64,000 bases of DNA from Verrucomicrobium sp. BvORR106. GTDB taxonomy: Bacteria; Verrucomicrobiota; Verrucomicrobiia; Verrucomicrobiales; Verrucomicrobiaceae. Each line of letters starts with the position of its first letter. Within the stretch, counting starts at the first letter, position 1. The notes below the pieces were generated by a model, which saw nothing but the letters and a program-made list of their open reading frames with translations, was not told where the DNA came from and made no database searches. The stretch spans positions 1-64,000 of the forward strand of contig NZ_BATR01000094.1 in NCBI RefSeq assembly GCF_000739655.1, given 5' to 3'. This document shows, in pieces, positions 42,361 through 50,986 of this stretch. A program made the translations under genes and the position numbers.

Positions 42361-42580
42361 AGGGGTCGCGAGGATACGGGAAAAGAGGTGCGACGCAAGG
42401 GAATTCTGCCCGGCTAGGCAAGATCCTTTCCGCCTGGGTGGCGGGAACGGAGACTGTTTCCATAAAAATCCCGCACTTCAATAACGCCTGCGTCGCATTT
42501 ACCATAATCTGGTCGAGAGCGAAAAAATGGCTTTGCCCAAAAGCTCGCAACATGCTAAAAGCTAAGGACTGTTAACTATT

Positions 42581-44272
42581 ATGGCCGACCAGTCCGCCCT
42601 CGCCGTCGAAACTCCCCGCTCGCGCGTCTGCGCAGCTGCCGACACGGGCGCAGATCCGTTGAAGACGGCTCATTTGGCCAACTCCTTTTTGCGTACCGCG
42701 CTCGATCAAGCGAGCGAAGGCATCATGATTGTGGAGGCGAACCTTTCGCATCGCCTGGGACCCCGCATCCTCCTTCATAATACCCGCATGGCCGCCATGG
42801 TGGGGGCCGAGCCCGAGTCTGGGTTGAGGGAGCGTTTTGTCACGCAGCTTGTGGCCTCCCAGAGTGAGGCGGACGATCTCATGCAGACACTGCGTGGGGC
42901 TGTGAAGCAGGGGGGTGCCTCCCAGTGGGAAGGCGGCCTGAAGACTCTCTATGGGGGCGGCACGCAACGCTGTGCCTGGCGGATCCGCGCGGTGCAGGAT
43001 GAGCACGGCAGTGTCTATAATTACACCCTCACCGTGGCCCCCGCGCTGGCTGCTCCGGCGGCGAGCCCGGCTGGTGGCCCTGGCGTGGTGGAGGTGGATG
43101 ACAGCCGCCGCCTGCGCAATGACAATCTGGCCACTCTCTCCCTGGGGGTTTTTCATGACCTGAACAACCTGCTGGGCATCATGATGACCAACCTTTCTGA
43201 GGCGGCCCGGCTTTCCCCGGGTGGCGTTCCGGCGGTGGGGCATCACGTGGACGAGGCCCTGGCGGCTTCGCAGCAGGCCCGGGCTTTCATCCAGCAGACC
43301 ATGAAGATGGCCAAGGATATCCCCGCCTCACGTGAGCCGGTGGACATGGCTGACCTGATCCGTGAGACCTCCCGTGTGGCGCAGAGCGGTAGCGGTGTCA
43401 CTCTGCACATGCATCTGCCCAAGGACCTCTGGTGGTCGGTGGTGGACGGTGCGAAGATCACTCAGGTCCTGCAGAACCTGATCATCAATGCCATTCAGGC
43501 CATGAACAACCATGGCTACATGGACGTGCTGGCCCGCAATGTGGTCGTGCCTCAGGGGCATCACCAGTTGCAGCCAGGGCCCTATGTGGAGCTGCTGGTG
43601 CGTGACCGCGGTTGCGGCATGGATCCGGATGTGGCCCGCCGCGTCTTCCAGGAATCCTTCACGACCAAGGCAGACGGGAACGGCATCGGCCTGACCACCT
43701 GCCGCCGCATCATTCTGGAGCACGCCGGCCACATCGTGGCTTCGTCCATGAAGAACGTCGGTACGGAAATCACCTTCTGGTTGCCGGCTACCCAGCCGCG
43801 CGCCAAGCAGCCTGCTGCTGCGCCTGCCAAGCCTGCCTCTCGCGGCCTGCAATCTGGTGTGGGCACGGTGCTCGTGGTGGATGATGAAAACCGTCTCCGC
43901 CAGGTGATTCTGGCCGTGCTCAAGCAGTGCGGTTATAAGGTGTACGAAGCCGAGAGCGGGGAACAGGCAGTCTCCACCTACCGGAGCCTTCTTCTGGAAG
44001 GCGAGCAGGTGGACACGGTGATTATGGACCTGACGCTGAAAGGCGGCCTCAACGGTGAGGAGTCCATGAAGGCCATCAAGGCTCTGGACCCCGCAGCCCG
44101 GGTCATCGCTTCCAGCGGTGGCATGGTGGAAGAGGCTCGTGAGAGCTACATCTGCCAGGGTTTCGACGACATCCTGCCCAAGCCCTACCTCGCGCCCGAC
44201 GTGGCGGCCGTGGTCCACCGGGTCCTGCATCAGGGCAAGAGTGCCCCGAAAGGCGACATGGTGGCGGCTTGA
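42581..44272 (+). CDS. Hybrid sensor histidine kinase/response regulator (soluble)
   Basis: A 563-residue cytoplasmic protein without membrane helices. Residues about 25-155 look like a degenerate PAS-type sensor (RTALDQASEGIMIVEANLS, YTLTVAPALA). The dimerisation/phosphoacceptor helix contains GVFHDLNNLLGIMM with His192. The ATPase core has N box NLIINAIQAMNN, G1 DRGCGMDPDVARRVF, and G2 GNGIGLTTCRRII. A receiver domain follows at about 430-555 (TVLVVDDENRLRQVILAVLK) with phosphorylatable Asp483 in IMDLTLKGGLNG. The alanine-rich linker between kinase and receiver is about 20 residues. No partner regulator is nearby, so its output is unknown. Confidence 0.92.
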   Translation: MADQSALAVETPRSRVCAAADTGADPLKTAHLANSFLRTALDQASEGIMIVEANLSHRLGPRILLHNTRMAAMVGAEPESGLRERFVTQLVASQSEADDLMQTLRGAVKQGGASQWEGGLKTLYGGGTQRCAWRIRAVQDEHGSVYNYTLTVAPALAAPAASPAGGPGVVEVDDSRRLRNDNLATLSLGVFHDLNNLLGIMMTNLSEAARLSPGGVPAVGHHVDEALAASQQARAFIQQTMKMAKDIPASREPVDMADLIRETSRVAQSGSGVTLHMHLPKDLWWSVVDGAKITQVLQNLIINAIQAMNNHGYMDVLARNVVVPQGHHQLQPGPYVELLVRDRGCGMDPDVARRVFQESFTTKADGNGIGLTTCRRIILEHAGHIVASSMKNVGTEITFWLPATQPRAKQPAAAPAKPASRGLQSGVGTVLVVDDENRLRQVILAVLKQCGYKVYEAESGEQAVSTYRSLLLEGEQVDTVIMDLTLKGGLNGEESMKAIKALDPAARVIASSGGMVEEARESYICQGFDDILPKPYLAPDVAAVVHRVLHQGKSAPKGDMVAA

Positions 44273-44469
44273 GGCAGAGGGGGGCGATCTCAAAGAGGCA
44301 TGGCACCAGCCGGGACAGGGGTGTCCCTATCTATTGGGTTGGCAGCAATCCAGGGTGGGTGCCATTCAGGCGCAGTCTTCTCTGGCGCTCTCCAGCGTCC
44401 CAGCTCAGGTCTTCTGTCTTGTGTCTTTTTTGAACTTGCTGCCTGCGGTCTCGCTGCGATAGAGACGCC

Positions 44470-45144
44470 ATGAATATCTGGGTTGCTGCCATCATTGCCA
44501 TCGCTCTGGCCTATTTGAGCGGCTCACTGCCATTTGGCTACTGGGCGGGATTGATGAAGGGCGTGGATATTCGCAAGCATGGCAGCGGCAACATCGGTGC
44601 GACCAATGTGATCCGTGTGCTGGGCAAGAAGACGGGCATTCCGGTCTTCATCCTGGATATGTTGAAGGGGTTGCTGCCCACGCTTTTCGCCCAGGCCTGG
44701 CTGAGCAGTCTCGGAGCTGCCGGGACCATGGTCACCACGGTGGCGGTGTTGTGCGCCGCGGCATCGGTCATTGGGCATAGCTTCACTTTCTGGCTCGGGT
44801 TCAAGGGGGGCAAAGGCGTAGCCACCTCGGCGGGGGCGTTTCTGGGCCTGGCTCCATGGGCACTGCTGGTGGCCTTCGTGGTCTGGTTGGTTCTTTTCTT
44901 TACCACGCGTTATGTGGCGCTGGCTTCCATCGGTGCGGCCATCAGTCTGCCGATCTCCATGTATGTCATCATGCTCATGGGCGGCGGGCTCAATGTGGGG
45001 GCTTACATCCTGCTGGCTCTGGGGCTGGTCATGGGCATCCTGGTGGTGGTGAGGCACCGCTCCAATATCAAGCGGATGATGGCCGGGACCGAGAGCCGCT
45101 TTGATCGCAAGTCCAAGGGCAAAAAGGGGGGCGCGAATCTATAG
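44470..45144 (+). CDS. plsY: Glycerol-3-phosphate acyltransferase PlsY
   Basis: A 224-residue integral membrane enzyme that transfers acyl groups from acyl-phosphate to glycerol-3-phosphate. The three PlsY motifs are clear: SGSLPFGYWAGLMKGVDIRK, HGSGNIGATNVIRVLGKKTG, and GHSFTFWLGFKGGKGVATSA. About five helices. It is followed after two bases by gpsA, so phosphatidic acid synthesis and its G3P supply are in one operon, a common pairing. Confidence 0.96.
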   Translation: MNIWVAAIIAIALAYLSGSLPFGYWAGLMKGVDIRKHGSGNIGATNVIRVLGKKTGIPVFILDMLKGLLPTLFAQAWLSSLGAAGTMVTTVAVLCAAASVIGHSFTFWLGFKGGKGVATSAGAFLGLAPWALLVAFVVWLVLFFTTRYVALASIGAAISLPISMYVIMLMGGGLNVGAYILLALGLVMGILVVVRHRSNIKRMMAGTESRFDRKSKGKKGGANL

Positions 45145-45146
45145 TC

Positions 45147-46166
45147 ATGGGGGCAGAAACGGCGAAGATGGAACGTGCGATCGTGATGGGCGCAGGCAGT
45201 TGGGGCACCGCCCTCGCAGCCATGCTGGCTCAACGGGGACTGAAGGTGCAGTTTTGGGGGCGCGACGAGGCGCTCATGCAGGAGATCGCGACCAGCAGGA
45301 GCAACGAGCGGTATCTGCCGGGCCTGATCATCGAGGGTGAGGTCGAGGCTACGCATGATCTCCGCCGTCTGCAGCCGGCGGATCTGGTCCTGTTTGTCAC
45401 CCCGTCCAAGGCTATGCGCAACGTGGCGGGGGCCTTGCGGGATGCCGGGGTGCTTTCTGGTGCGGAAGTGCTGGTTTCCTGCACGAAAGGAATCGAGCTG
45501 GCCACGGGGCGACGCATGTCACAGCTCTTGGGGGAGTACTTTCCTCAGCACCATCTTGCGGCGCTTTCCGGGCCGAATCATGCCGAGGAAGTCTCGCGCA
45601 AAATGCCCTCTGCCGCGGTGGTGGCCTGTGCGGATACTTCGTCTGCTGTGGCGCTGCAGAGCTGCTTCACGCTTCCGTGGTTCCGCTGTTACACCAGCGA
45701 AGATGTCTCGGGTGTAGAGTGGGCAGGGGCCTTGAAGAATGCGTACGCCATCGCCGCGGGCATCGCCCAGGGGTTGAATCTTGGCGACAATGCCATCGCG
45801 GCCCTCGTCACACGTGGACTGGCGGAAATGGTGCGTCTGGGCGTGGTCTCAGGCGGGCAGGTGGAGACCTTCTATGGCCTCAGCGGGGTGGGAGATCTGG
45901 TGGCGACCTGCTATTCAGAGCACAGCCGGAACCATCGGGTGGGTAAGTTGCTTGGTCAGGGCATGCCCCTGGCGGAGATTGTCGCCAGCACCCGCATGGT
46001 GGCAGAAGGCGTGCCTAATACGGAGAGCCTCTGGCACGCCGCCCGGGCTGCGAAGGTGCGCACCCCGCTCCTGGACGAAGTGTATGCTGTCCTCTACCAG
46101 AACAAATCACCGAAGCTCGCACTAAGGGAATTGCTCGGTCGGGACCCGCGTCCAGAAGTAGACTGA
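45147..46166 (+). CDS. gpsA: NAD(P)-dependent glycerol-3-phosphate dehydrogenase
   Basis: A 339-residue enzyme that makes sn-glycerol-3-phosphate from dihydroxyacetone phosphate. The Rossmann loop is VMGAGSWGTALAAMLAQRGL; further hallmarks are LVSCTKGIELATGRRMSQLL, LSGPNHAEEVSRKMPSAAVV, GVEWAGALKNAYAIAAGIAQ (catalytic lysine) and FYGLSGVGDLVATC. ATG 45147 follows the plsY stop by two bases; ATG 45168 (MERAIVMG) is an alternative that begins nearer the fold. Confidence 0.97.
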   Translation: MGAETAKMERAIVMGAGSWGTALAAMLAQRGLKVQFWGRDEALMQEIATSRSNERYLPGLIIEGEVEATHDLRRLQPADLVLFVTPSKAMRNVAGALRDAGVLSGAEVLVSCTKGIELATGRRMSQLLGEYFPQHHLAALSGPNHAEEVSRKMPSAAVVACADTSSAVALQSCFTLPWFRCYTSEDVSGVEWAGALKNAYAIAAGIAQGLNLGDNAIAALVTRGLAEMVRLGVVSGGQVETFYGLSGVGDLVATCYSEHSRNHRVGKLLGQGMPLAEIVASTRMVAEGVPNTESLWHAARAAKVRTPLLDEVYAVLYQNKSPKLALRELLGRDPRPEVD

Positions 46167-46433
46167 AACCGTAGTCACTATGATTTTGGAAATCACGTGG
46201 ACATGGAGTGATCGCTCAGGGTGCCAGTGTGACTGTTTCTTGTTCTAACACGCTGAATACTACTATTGGTGCTTTCGTGATTTAGTGGGATCAAGCGCTT
46301 GCAAGATGTGCTTGCCTGTTTCAAGCTCCCGCGCGCTCCGCCCTTGGAGCACCCTGAGTTTCTCTCTCATGCTCGACTTCAGCCCCATGCCCAGTAGTTC
46401 ACTTACCCTGCGGACGCGCCCCTTTATGCGCGT
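46167..46433. other. Upstream spacer of the stator-like operon
   Basis: Together with 46434-46560 this makes a gene-free stretch of 394 bases between gpsA and the ExbB-like gene. Short frames show no family features. No clear terminator for gpsA was found. The regulatory dyad is listed separately. Confidence 0.4.
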
Positions 46434-46459
46434 TTTGTACGGTATGTACAGGGTACAAA
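46434..46459 (+). promoter_or_regulatory. TGTAC-type dyad upstream of the stator-like operon
   Basis: TTTGTAC (46434-46440) and GTACAAA (46453-46459) form a 7-bp dyad with TATGTACA in the centre, so the TGTAC core appears three times within 26 bases, about 100 bases upstream of the operon's start codon. This looks like an operator for a dimeric regulator; the regulator is unknown. Confidence 0.45.
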
Positions 46460-46546
46460 CGGAGAGCTAAGGTCCCGCCGATGTGTGCCGCGTTCGTGGT
46501 CTCGCATTCGTCATAAATGTATCATTCGAAATTAACTGTTCATCCC

Positions 46547-46553
46547 AGGAGGT
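46547..46553 (+). promoter_or_regulatory. Strong ribosome binding site deciding a GTG start
   Basis: AGGAGGT, a full Shine-Dalgarno match, stands seven bases before the GTG at 46561. It settles the start of the ExbB-like protein; the open frame extends 78 bases further upstream. Confidence 0.9.
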
Positions 46554-46560
46554 CCCAAAC

Positions 46561-47967
46561 GTGAAGTTCAAGTGCCCATCATGTGACATGAGTCTGAAGG
46601 CCGAGCCGGAGTGGGCTGGCAAAGTGGTCCGTTGCCCCGGCTGCAATACAAAGCTGCAGATTCCTGAGAACATTGGTGGTGCACCCCCGCCTGCTGCCGA
46701 AGCGTCCGCTCCCTCTTTCAGCAGTGCCGCTCCTCTGCCAGACGCAGCCCCGCCGCCCATTGGTGGCGGCTTGGATAACTTCGTGCAGAAGCCTGACCGT
46801 CTTGGATGGAAGGAAAGCGATCCGACGAACCCGAATGGCTACCTGAGCTTTGCCATCGGCGTCGTGCTGACCATTGCGTGGTTCGGCATTGTGTATCCCT
46901 TCCAGGCTCCGGCTGCCAAGGCTGTGGCGGAGTACAGCTCCATGGAGACGATCGCGAACGTGTTCTTCAAGCACTTCCTGATCAGCTTCATCAACACGAT
47001 GTTCTTCTTCTGGGCGGCTGCCATTCTCTATCTCAAGCTCGGCAAGCTGAAGCATCAGCGTGAAGCGTTGTTCCTTGATGTGCTCCCGGCAGAACTGGGG
47101 CGCGAAATCAACGGCCAGAACGTTGGCAGCTTCATTGACCACCTCTACAACATGCCGACCCGTCTGCGTGACAGCTTGATGGTGAACCGCATTCGCAAGG
47201 CGCTGGAGCTCTTCGAAGTTCGCCAGAATACACCGGATGTCGGCTCCATGATGTCCAGCCAGTCCAGTATCGACGGTGCTCGTATCGGCGGCAGTTATAT
47301 CATGCTGAAGGCCTTCCTTTGGGCCATTCCGCTTATGGGTTTCATCGGTACCGTTATCGGTCTGTCCCACGCCATCGGCGGCATGAGCTTCGCCAACATG
47401 GATGACGTGAGCGCCATCGTGGGATCCATCAGTGCGGTGACGAGCGGTCTCGGCACGGCGTTCGATGCGACGCTGCTGGGCCTTGTGCTTGCCGTGTTCT
47501 TGAACTTCCCGATGAACGCCCTCGCCAAGAACGAGGACGAGATGCTCAACGAAATTGACGCCTTCTGCAACGAAGTGCTCCTGCCTCGTTTGAACGACGG
47601 CGCTGGTGCGGGTGGTGGCGATGTGGCGGCGATTGCTGATTCCGTGATGCGTGGCCTGGCCGGTGCTCAGAAGGAGTTCCTTGTGGATCTCAACGAGCTG
47701 TCCAAGCGGATGAACGAATACGCCGCCAATCTGGACAAACGCTCTGACGCCTTCCAACAGGTGGTCACCAAGGAATTCATCAACAACACCACCCAGATGC
47801 GCACGGAGATGCAGGAATCCCTCAAGGACTCCCTCAAAGTGGTTTCCCAGTACATGGGCGCGCTGGAGACGGGCGTTCGCGGCTTGAACACCGTGCTCAA
47901 AGAGCTGGGTGAGAAGCAGGTGATCGTCCAGCAGGTGAAGAAAAAGGGCTGGTTCGGCCGCGATTGA
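46561..47967 (+). CDS. Zinc-ribbon MotA/TolQ/ExbB-type proton channel protein
   Basis: A 468-residue membrane protein, first gene of a three-gene operon. GTG start VKFKCPSCD is set by AGGAGGT seven bases upstream. Residues 5-28 form a zinc ribbon (Cys5, Cys8, Cys25, Cys28; WAGKVVRCPGCNTKLQIP), then a proline-rich linker. Helices lie at about 95-114 (LSFAIGVVLTIAWFGIVYPF), 137-160, 246-274 (LKAFLWAIPLMGFIGTVIGL) and 284-322 (ISAVTSGLGTAFDATLLGLV). The last two match the ExbB/TolQ/MotA pore helices, including the threonine/alanine-rich face. A coiled tail with LAGAQKEFLVDLNELSKRMN ends the protein. A cytoplasmic zinc ribbon is not part of classical ExbB or TolQ. It likely forms the pore with one or both following proteins. 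Confidence 0.85.
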   Translation: MKFKCPSCDMSLKAEPEWAGKVVRCPGCNTKLQIPENIGGAPPPAAEASAPSFSSAAPLPDAAPPPIGGGLDNFVQKPDRLGWKESDPTNPNGYLSFAIGVVLTIAWFGIVYPFQAPAAKAVAEYSSMETIANVFFKHFLISFINTMFFFWAAAILYLKLGKLKHQREALFLDVLPAELGREINGQNVGSFIDHLYNMPTRLRDSLMVNRIRKALELFEVRQNTPDVGSMMSSQSSIDGARIGGSYIMLKAFLWAIPLMGFIGTVIGLSHAIGGMSFANMDDVSAIVGSISAVTSGLGTAFDATLLGLVLAVFLNFPMNALAKNEDEMLNEIDAFCNEVLLPRLNDGAGAGGGDVAAIADSVMRGLAGAQKEFLVDLNELSKRMNEYAANLDKRSDAFQQVVTKEFINNTTQMRTEMQESLKDSLKVVSQYMGALETGVRGLNTVLKELGEKQVIVQQVKKKGWFGRD

Positions 47968-48030
47968 TTTCTTTCCCTGTGCCCGTGCTGACATTCCCTT
48001 CGTGCATATTGAGCCGCTGATTGCTGATCC

Positions 48031-49032
48031 ATGAGCCGCCGCCGCCACAAGACTGAGGAGCTTCTCCTAATTCCCTTCCTGGACATTCTGTGTTCCCTGA
48101 TCGGGGTGCTGATCCTCATCATTGTGGTGCTGTGCGTGGCCCAGTCCCAGCAGACCAACGGCCGTACGCCAGAGGAGCTGGCGATGTCGAAGGAGTTCGT
48201 GGAACTCCAGAAGCAGCAAAAGCAGGACGTCAGCACGGAGACGCTCATTAAGGAAAGACTCGCCGCCCTGGAGAAGCTCAAGAAAGAGCTTCAAGAGAAG
48301 GAAGAGCGCTCGGCCAAGCTGCGCAAGCTGCTGAGCACCGGGGCGGACATTCAGAAGATGAATGAGGAACTGAGCCAGAACCTGATGAAGGAACTGGACA
48401 ACCTCCTCCTTGAAATCGAAGGCCTGACCAAGACACAGGCGGAGATGAAAAAGGAGATCGCCGCGCTCATGGATGAGCTGAAGAAGCTCCAGATTCCGCC
48501 GGACAAGAAGCCCCCGCCGGTGATGGTTCAGCCCGGTGGCTCCGGCTTGGCGAAGGGTGCCAAGGTCTTCTTTGTGGAAGCAGGCGGTGGCCGTATCATT
48601 CTCTATTGGGATGCCAAACAACGCACTCAGGTGAGTGCCGCGGCGGAGGTCATTGTGGCAGACGCCGCCTACAACCACTTCCTCAAGGAGGTGAAGAATG
48701 TGCCCAACTCCAAGATCATCTTCCTCATGCGTGATGATGGCACCGGTGCCTTCAACAACGCTGCAGGCTGGGCTCAGGCCACCTATGGCTATCAAGTGAC
48801 TCAGATCGGCAAGCTGCTCCTGCCGGGCCGTGGGGACGTGGATCTTCAGATGTTCAAGGATTTCCTCGGCACCCTGCCCCCACCGGCAGATGCCAAGCTG
48901 ATGCCACCTGCCGGGTCCACCCCGGCGGCTCCGCCAGCTGCTCCCAAGCCTGCCGCCGCGCCGGCCCCTGCCCCTGCAACGGCCGCCCCCGCCGCTGCTC
49001 CTGCTACCGCTCCCAAGCCGGCTGGTACCTAG
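48031..49032 (+). CDS. ExbD/MotB-like stator protein with long coiled coil, component 1
   Basis: A 333-residue protein with a single N-terminal helix, LLLIPFLDILCSLIGVLILI, holding Asp18 at the spot of the proton-carrying aspartate of ExbD/TolR/MotB. Residues about 55-160 are a continuous coiled coil (LEKLKKELQEKEERSAKLRK). A globular domain follows at about 180-290 (GAKVFFVEAGGGRIILYWDA, KIIFLMRDDGTGAFNNAAGW). An alanine/proline repeat tail ends it. It is much larger than ExbD (about 140 residues) and lacks the OmpA-type peptidoglycan-binding domain of MotB. 63 bases after the ExbB-like gene. Confidence 0.75.
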   Translation: MSRRRHKTEELLLIPFLDILCSLIGVLILIIVVLCVAQSQQTNGRTPEELAMSKEFVELQKQQKQDVSTETLIKERLAALEKLKKELQEKEERSAKLRKLLSTGADIQKMNEELSQNLMKELDNLLLEIEGLTKTQAEMKKEIAALMDELKKLQIPPDKKPPPVMVQPGGSGLAKGAKVFFVEAGGGRIILYWDAKQRTQVSAAAEVIVADAAYNHFLKEVKNVPNSKIIFLMRDDGTGAFNNAAGWAQATYGYQVTQIGKLLLPGRGDVDLQMFKDFLGTLPPPADAKLMPPAGSTPAAPPAAPKPAAAPAPAPATAAPAAAPATAPKPAGT

Positions 49033-49079
49033 TCCGGCCCCGGCAAGTCCCTAATTTTCAGCCTCAGCCCCTTACTGCC

Positions 49080-50225
49080 ATGGCCAAACGCAGAGAAGCT
49101 CATGACGAAGAATTGCCCTTCGTCGCCCTCATGGACACCATGACCAACGTGGTGGGCGTGCTGATCATCGTGCTCGTGATGATCGGTATCAGCCTTGCCC
49201 AGGCCGTGCGCAAGGTTCTCTCCGATCTGCCACCCGTCACTAAAGAACAGCTGGAAGAGCTGAAGAAGGTGGTGGTCAAGGATACTCCCAAGGAAGATCC
49301 CAAGAAGCTCGAAGAAGAGATGAAGGAGACTCAGCAGGCTCTTAAGAAAGCCACTGAAGAGCTCAAGACCATGGATCTTTCGACTACGAAGGACTCAGCC
49401 AAGCACATGGATTTGGACGAGCTCCGCAAGCAGCTTGAGGAGCGCAAGAAGGTGCGCGACACCAGCAAGGAGGACGTGGACAAGCTCCTGGCTGAACTGG
49501 ACCGGCTGAAAAAGGCCATCGATACCACTCCGCGCTATGTGCCCCCGCCCGCAACGGTGGTGAAGCTGCCCAACCCGCGTGAAATTCCAGAGAACGCCAC
49601 GGTGCAGCGGTTTATCGTCACCGGCGGCAAGGTGTATTACCTGAACGACATCGAGTTCATGAAATATATCGTGCAGGAGATTGAGAAGAATCAGAAGAGC
49701 CTCGTGTTCGGTGAGGTGCCGGTGAAAGACACCTTTGGCAACCCGGTTATGGAGAAGGTGCGCGGCAAGGACGTGCCCAAGATGAAGACCGTGTTCGACC
49801 AGAAGAAGATCGTGCAGCACTTCGTGAACTTACGGCTTCCGGTGCGCGATCTGAAGGTAGAGCTGGTGGAGGCGCCCAATGCCCCCCGTATGCCCATGCG
49901 CCTCACTCCCAATCCCCAAGGAGGTGAAAGCGTCGAGCAGTTCAAGAACCCGGCCTCCACGTATCAGCGTGCGGTCCGCAAGTTCAAGAGCGAGCCCAAC
50001 ACTGTGATGTGGTTCTACGTCTTCAAGGATTCGGTGGAAGCCTTCCTTGCTGCCCGTGACTATGCCGACACCGAAGGCGTGCCCGTGGTGTGGGAGCTCT
50101 ACGGCAACCCCTACTACCAGAGAAACGTGGCCGAGTATGAGGTGAACTTCACCCCGCCCAAGCCACAGCCGCCACCGCCTCCTGGGGCCGTGAAGATCGC
50201 TGCTCCAAAGATGACGGCGGACTAA
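49080..50225 (+). CDS. ExbD/MotB-like stator protein with long coiled coil, component 2
   Basis: A 381-residue protein with the same plan as its neighbour: N-terminal helix ELPFVALMDTMTNVVGVLII with Asp19 in the proton-carrier position, coiled coil at about 55-150 (LEEEMKETQQALKKATEELK), then a globular C-terminal domain from about 178 (VQRFIVTGGKVYYLNDIEFM) to 360, with WFYVFKDSVEAFLAARDYAD aligning to the FLMRDDGTGAFNNAAGWAQA segment of component 1. A short proline-rich tail follows. The two are probably distant paralogues acting as a heterodimer in one stator. 47 bases after component 1. Confidence 0.75.
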   Translation: MAKRREAHDEELPFVALMDTMTNVVGVLIIVLVMIGISLAQAVRKVLSDLPPVTKEQLEELKKVVVKDTPKEDPKKLEEEMKETQQALKKATEELKTMDLSTTKDSAKHMDLDELRKQLEERKKVRDTSKEDVDKLLAELDRLKKAIDTTPRYVPPPATVVKLPNPREIPENATVQRFIVTGGKVYYLNDIEFMKYIVQEIEKNQKSLVFGEVPVKDTFGNPVMEKVRGKDVPKMKTVFDQKKIVQHFVNLRLPVRDLKVELVEAPNAPRMPMRLTPNPQGGESVEQFKNPASTYQRAVRKFKSEPNTVMWFYVFKDSVEAFLAARDYADTEGVPVVWELYGNPYYQRNVAEYEVNFTPPKPQPPPPPGAVKIAAPKMTAD

Positions 50226-50286
50226 GCAAGACGAAAGACTTTATGAGCTGGGGCGACGATGAGTCGTCCCAGTTTGCGTTTGGGGA

Positions 50287-50893
50287 CTGCAGTCGGCGGA
50301 AGCTGAACCGCGAGGGAGTGATGGGTTGGAGATTTTCCTCGCTCTCAACGTCGGATGGCACCAACAAGCTTCACGACAGTGTCTTGGAGTGCTGGCGGCT
50401 TGACGCCGCTTTCGCCGAGTGAAGGGAGGTGTTGTTCACTGGAGCCGTGGCCTACTCTCTGGCCATCTGCTTTCACGTCCGCTCAACCATTGTCGTGGTG
50501 CGTTTGCTGACCGCGGTTAGAAAACGGTGTCAAGCCACCGTACTCCAAGACGCTTCGCGAGGTTTGGGGATGCTGGGGGTGGTGGAAGGGCTGCAGTCGG
50601 CGGAAGCTGAATCGCGAGCATGCGATGGGTTCGAGATTTTCCTCGCTCTCACTGTCGGCTGGCACCAACAAGCTTCACGACAGTGTCTTGGAGTGTCGGC
50701 GGCTTGACGCCGCTTTTCGCCGGGTAAAGGGAGGTGTTGTTCGCTGGAGCCGTGGCCTACTCTCTGGCCATCTGCTTTCACCTCCGCTCAGCCATAGTCG
50801 CAGGTCACCGAGGATCACGGTTAGAAAACGGTGTCGAGCCACCGTACTCCAAGACGCTTCGCGAGAATTGGGGGTGCTGGAGTTGGTGGAGGG
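50287..50893. repeat. Tandem duplication of a 304-base unit containing palindromic-arm repeats
   Basis: The sequence starting CTGCAGTCGGCGGAAGCTGA at 50287 starts again at 50591 and remains alignable to about 50893. Each unit contains a degenerate left arm (AGTGTCTTGGAGT..., near 50379 and 50683) and a well-kept right arm (50521-50553 with one mismatch; 50825-50857 exact) of the same palindromic-arm repeat as at 18452 and 19176. These are copies 3 and 4. The remaining bases of 50226-50986 hold no supported gene. Confidence 0.85.
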
Positions 50894-50986
50894 GCAGTCG
50901 TGGTGCGGACTGTCCATCCCCTTGGCGAGAATTCCTCTCGGGCTGAGCCGCACTTGTATTTTTCTACGTGGCAGACATGGTCAGGC

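Noticed and set aside
46579-48048. 489-codon minus-strand open frame opposite the ExbB-like gene
   Set aside because: Same type of antisense shadow; the plus-strand frame has a strong ribosome binding site and recognisable helices.
46561-50225. Zorya-type phage defence (ZorAB) reading of the stator operon
   Set aside because: No ZorC/ZorD/ZorE-like gene, no long ZorA tail and no OmpA-type domain in the partners; neighbours are housekeeping genes.
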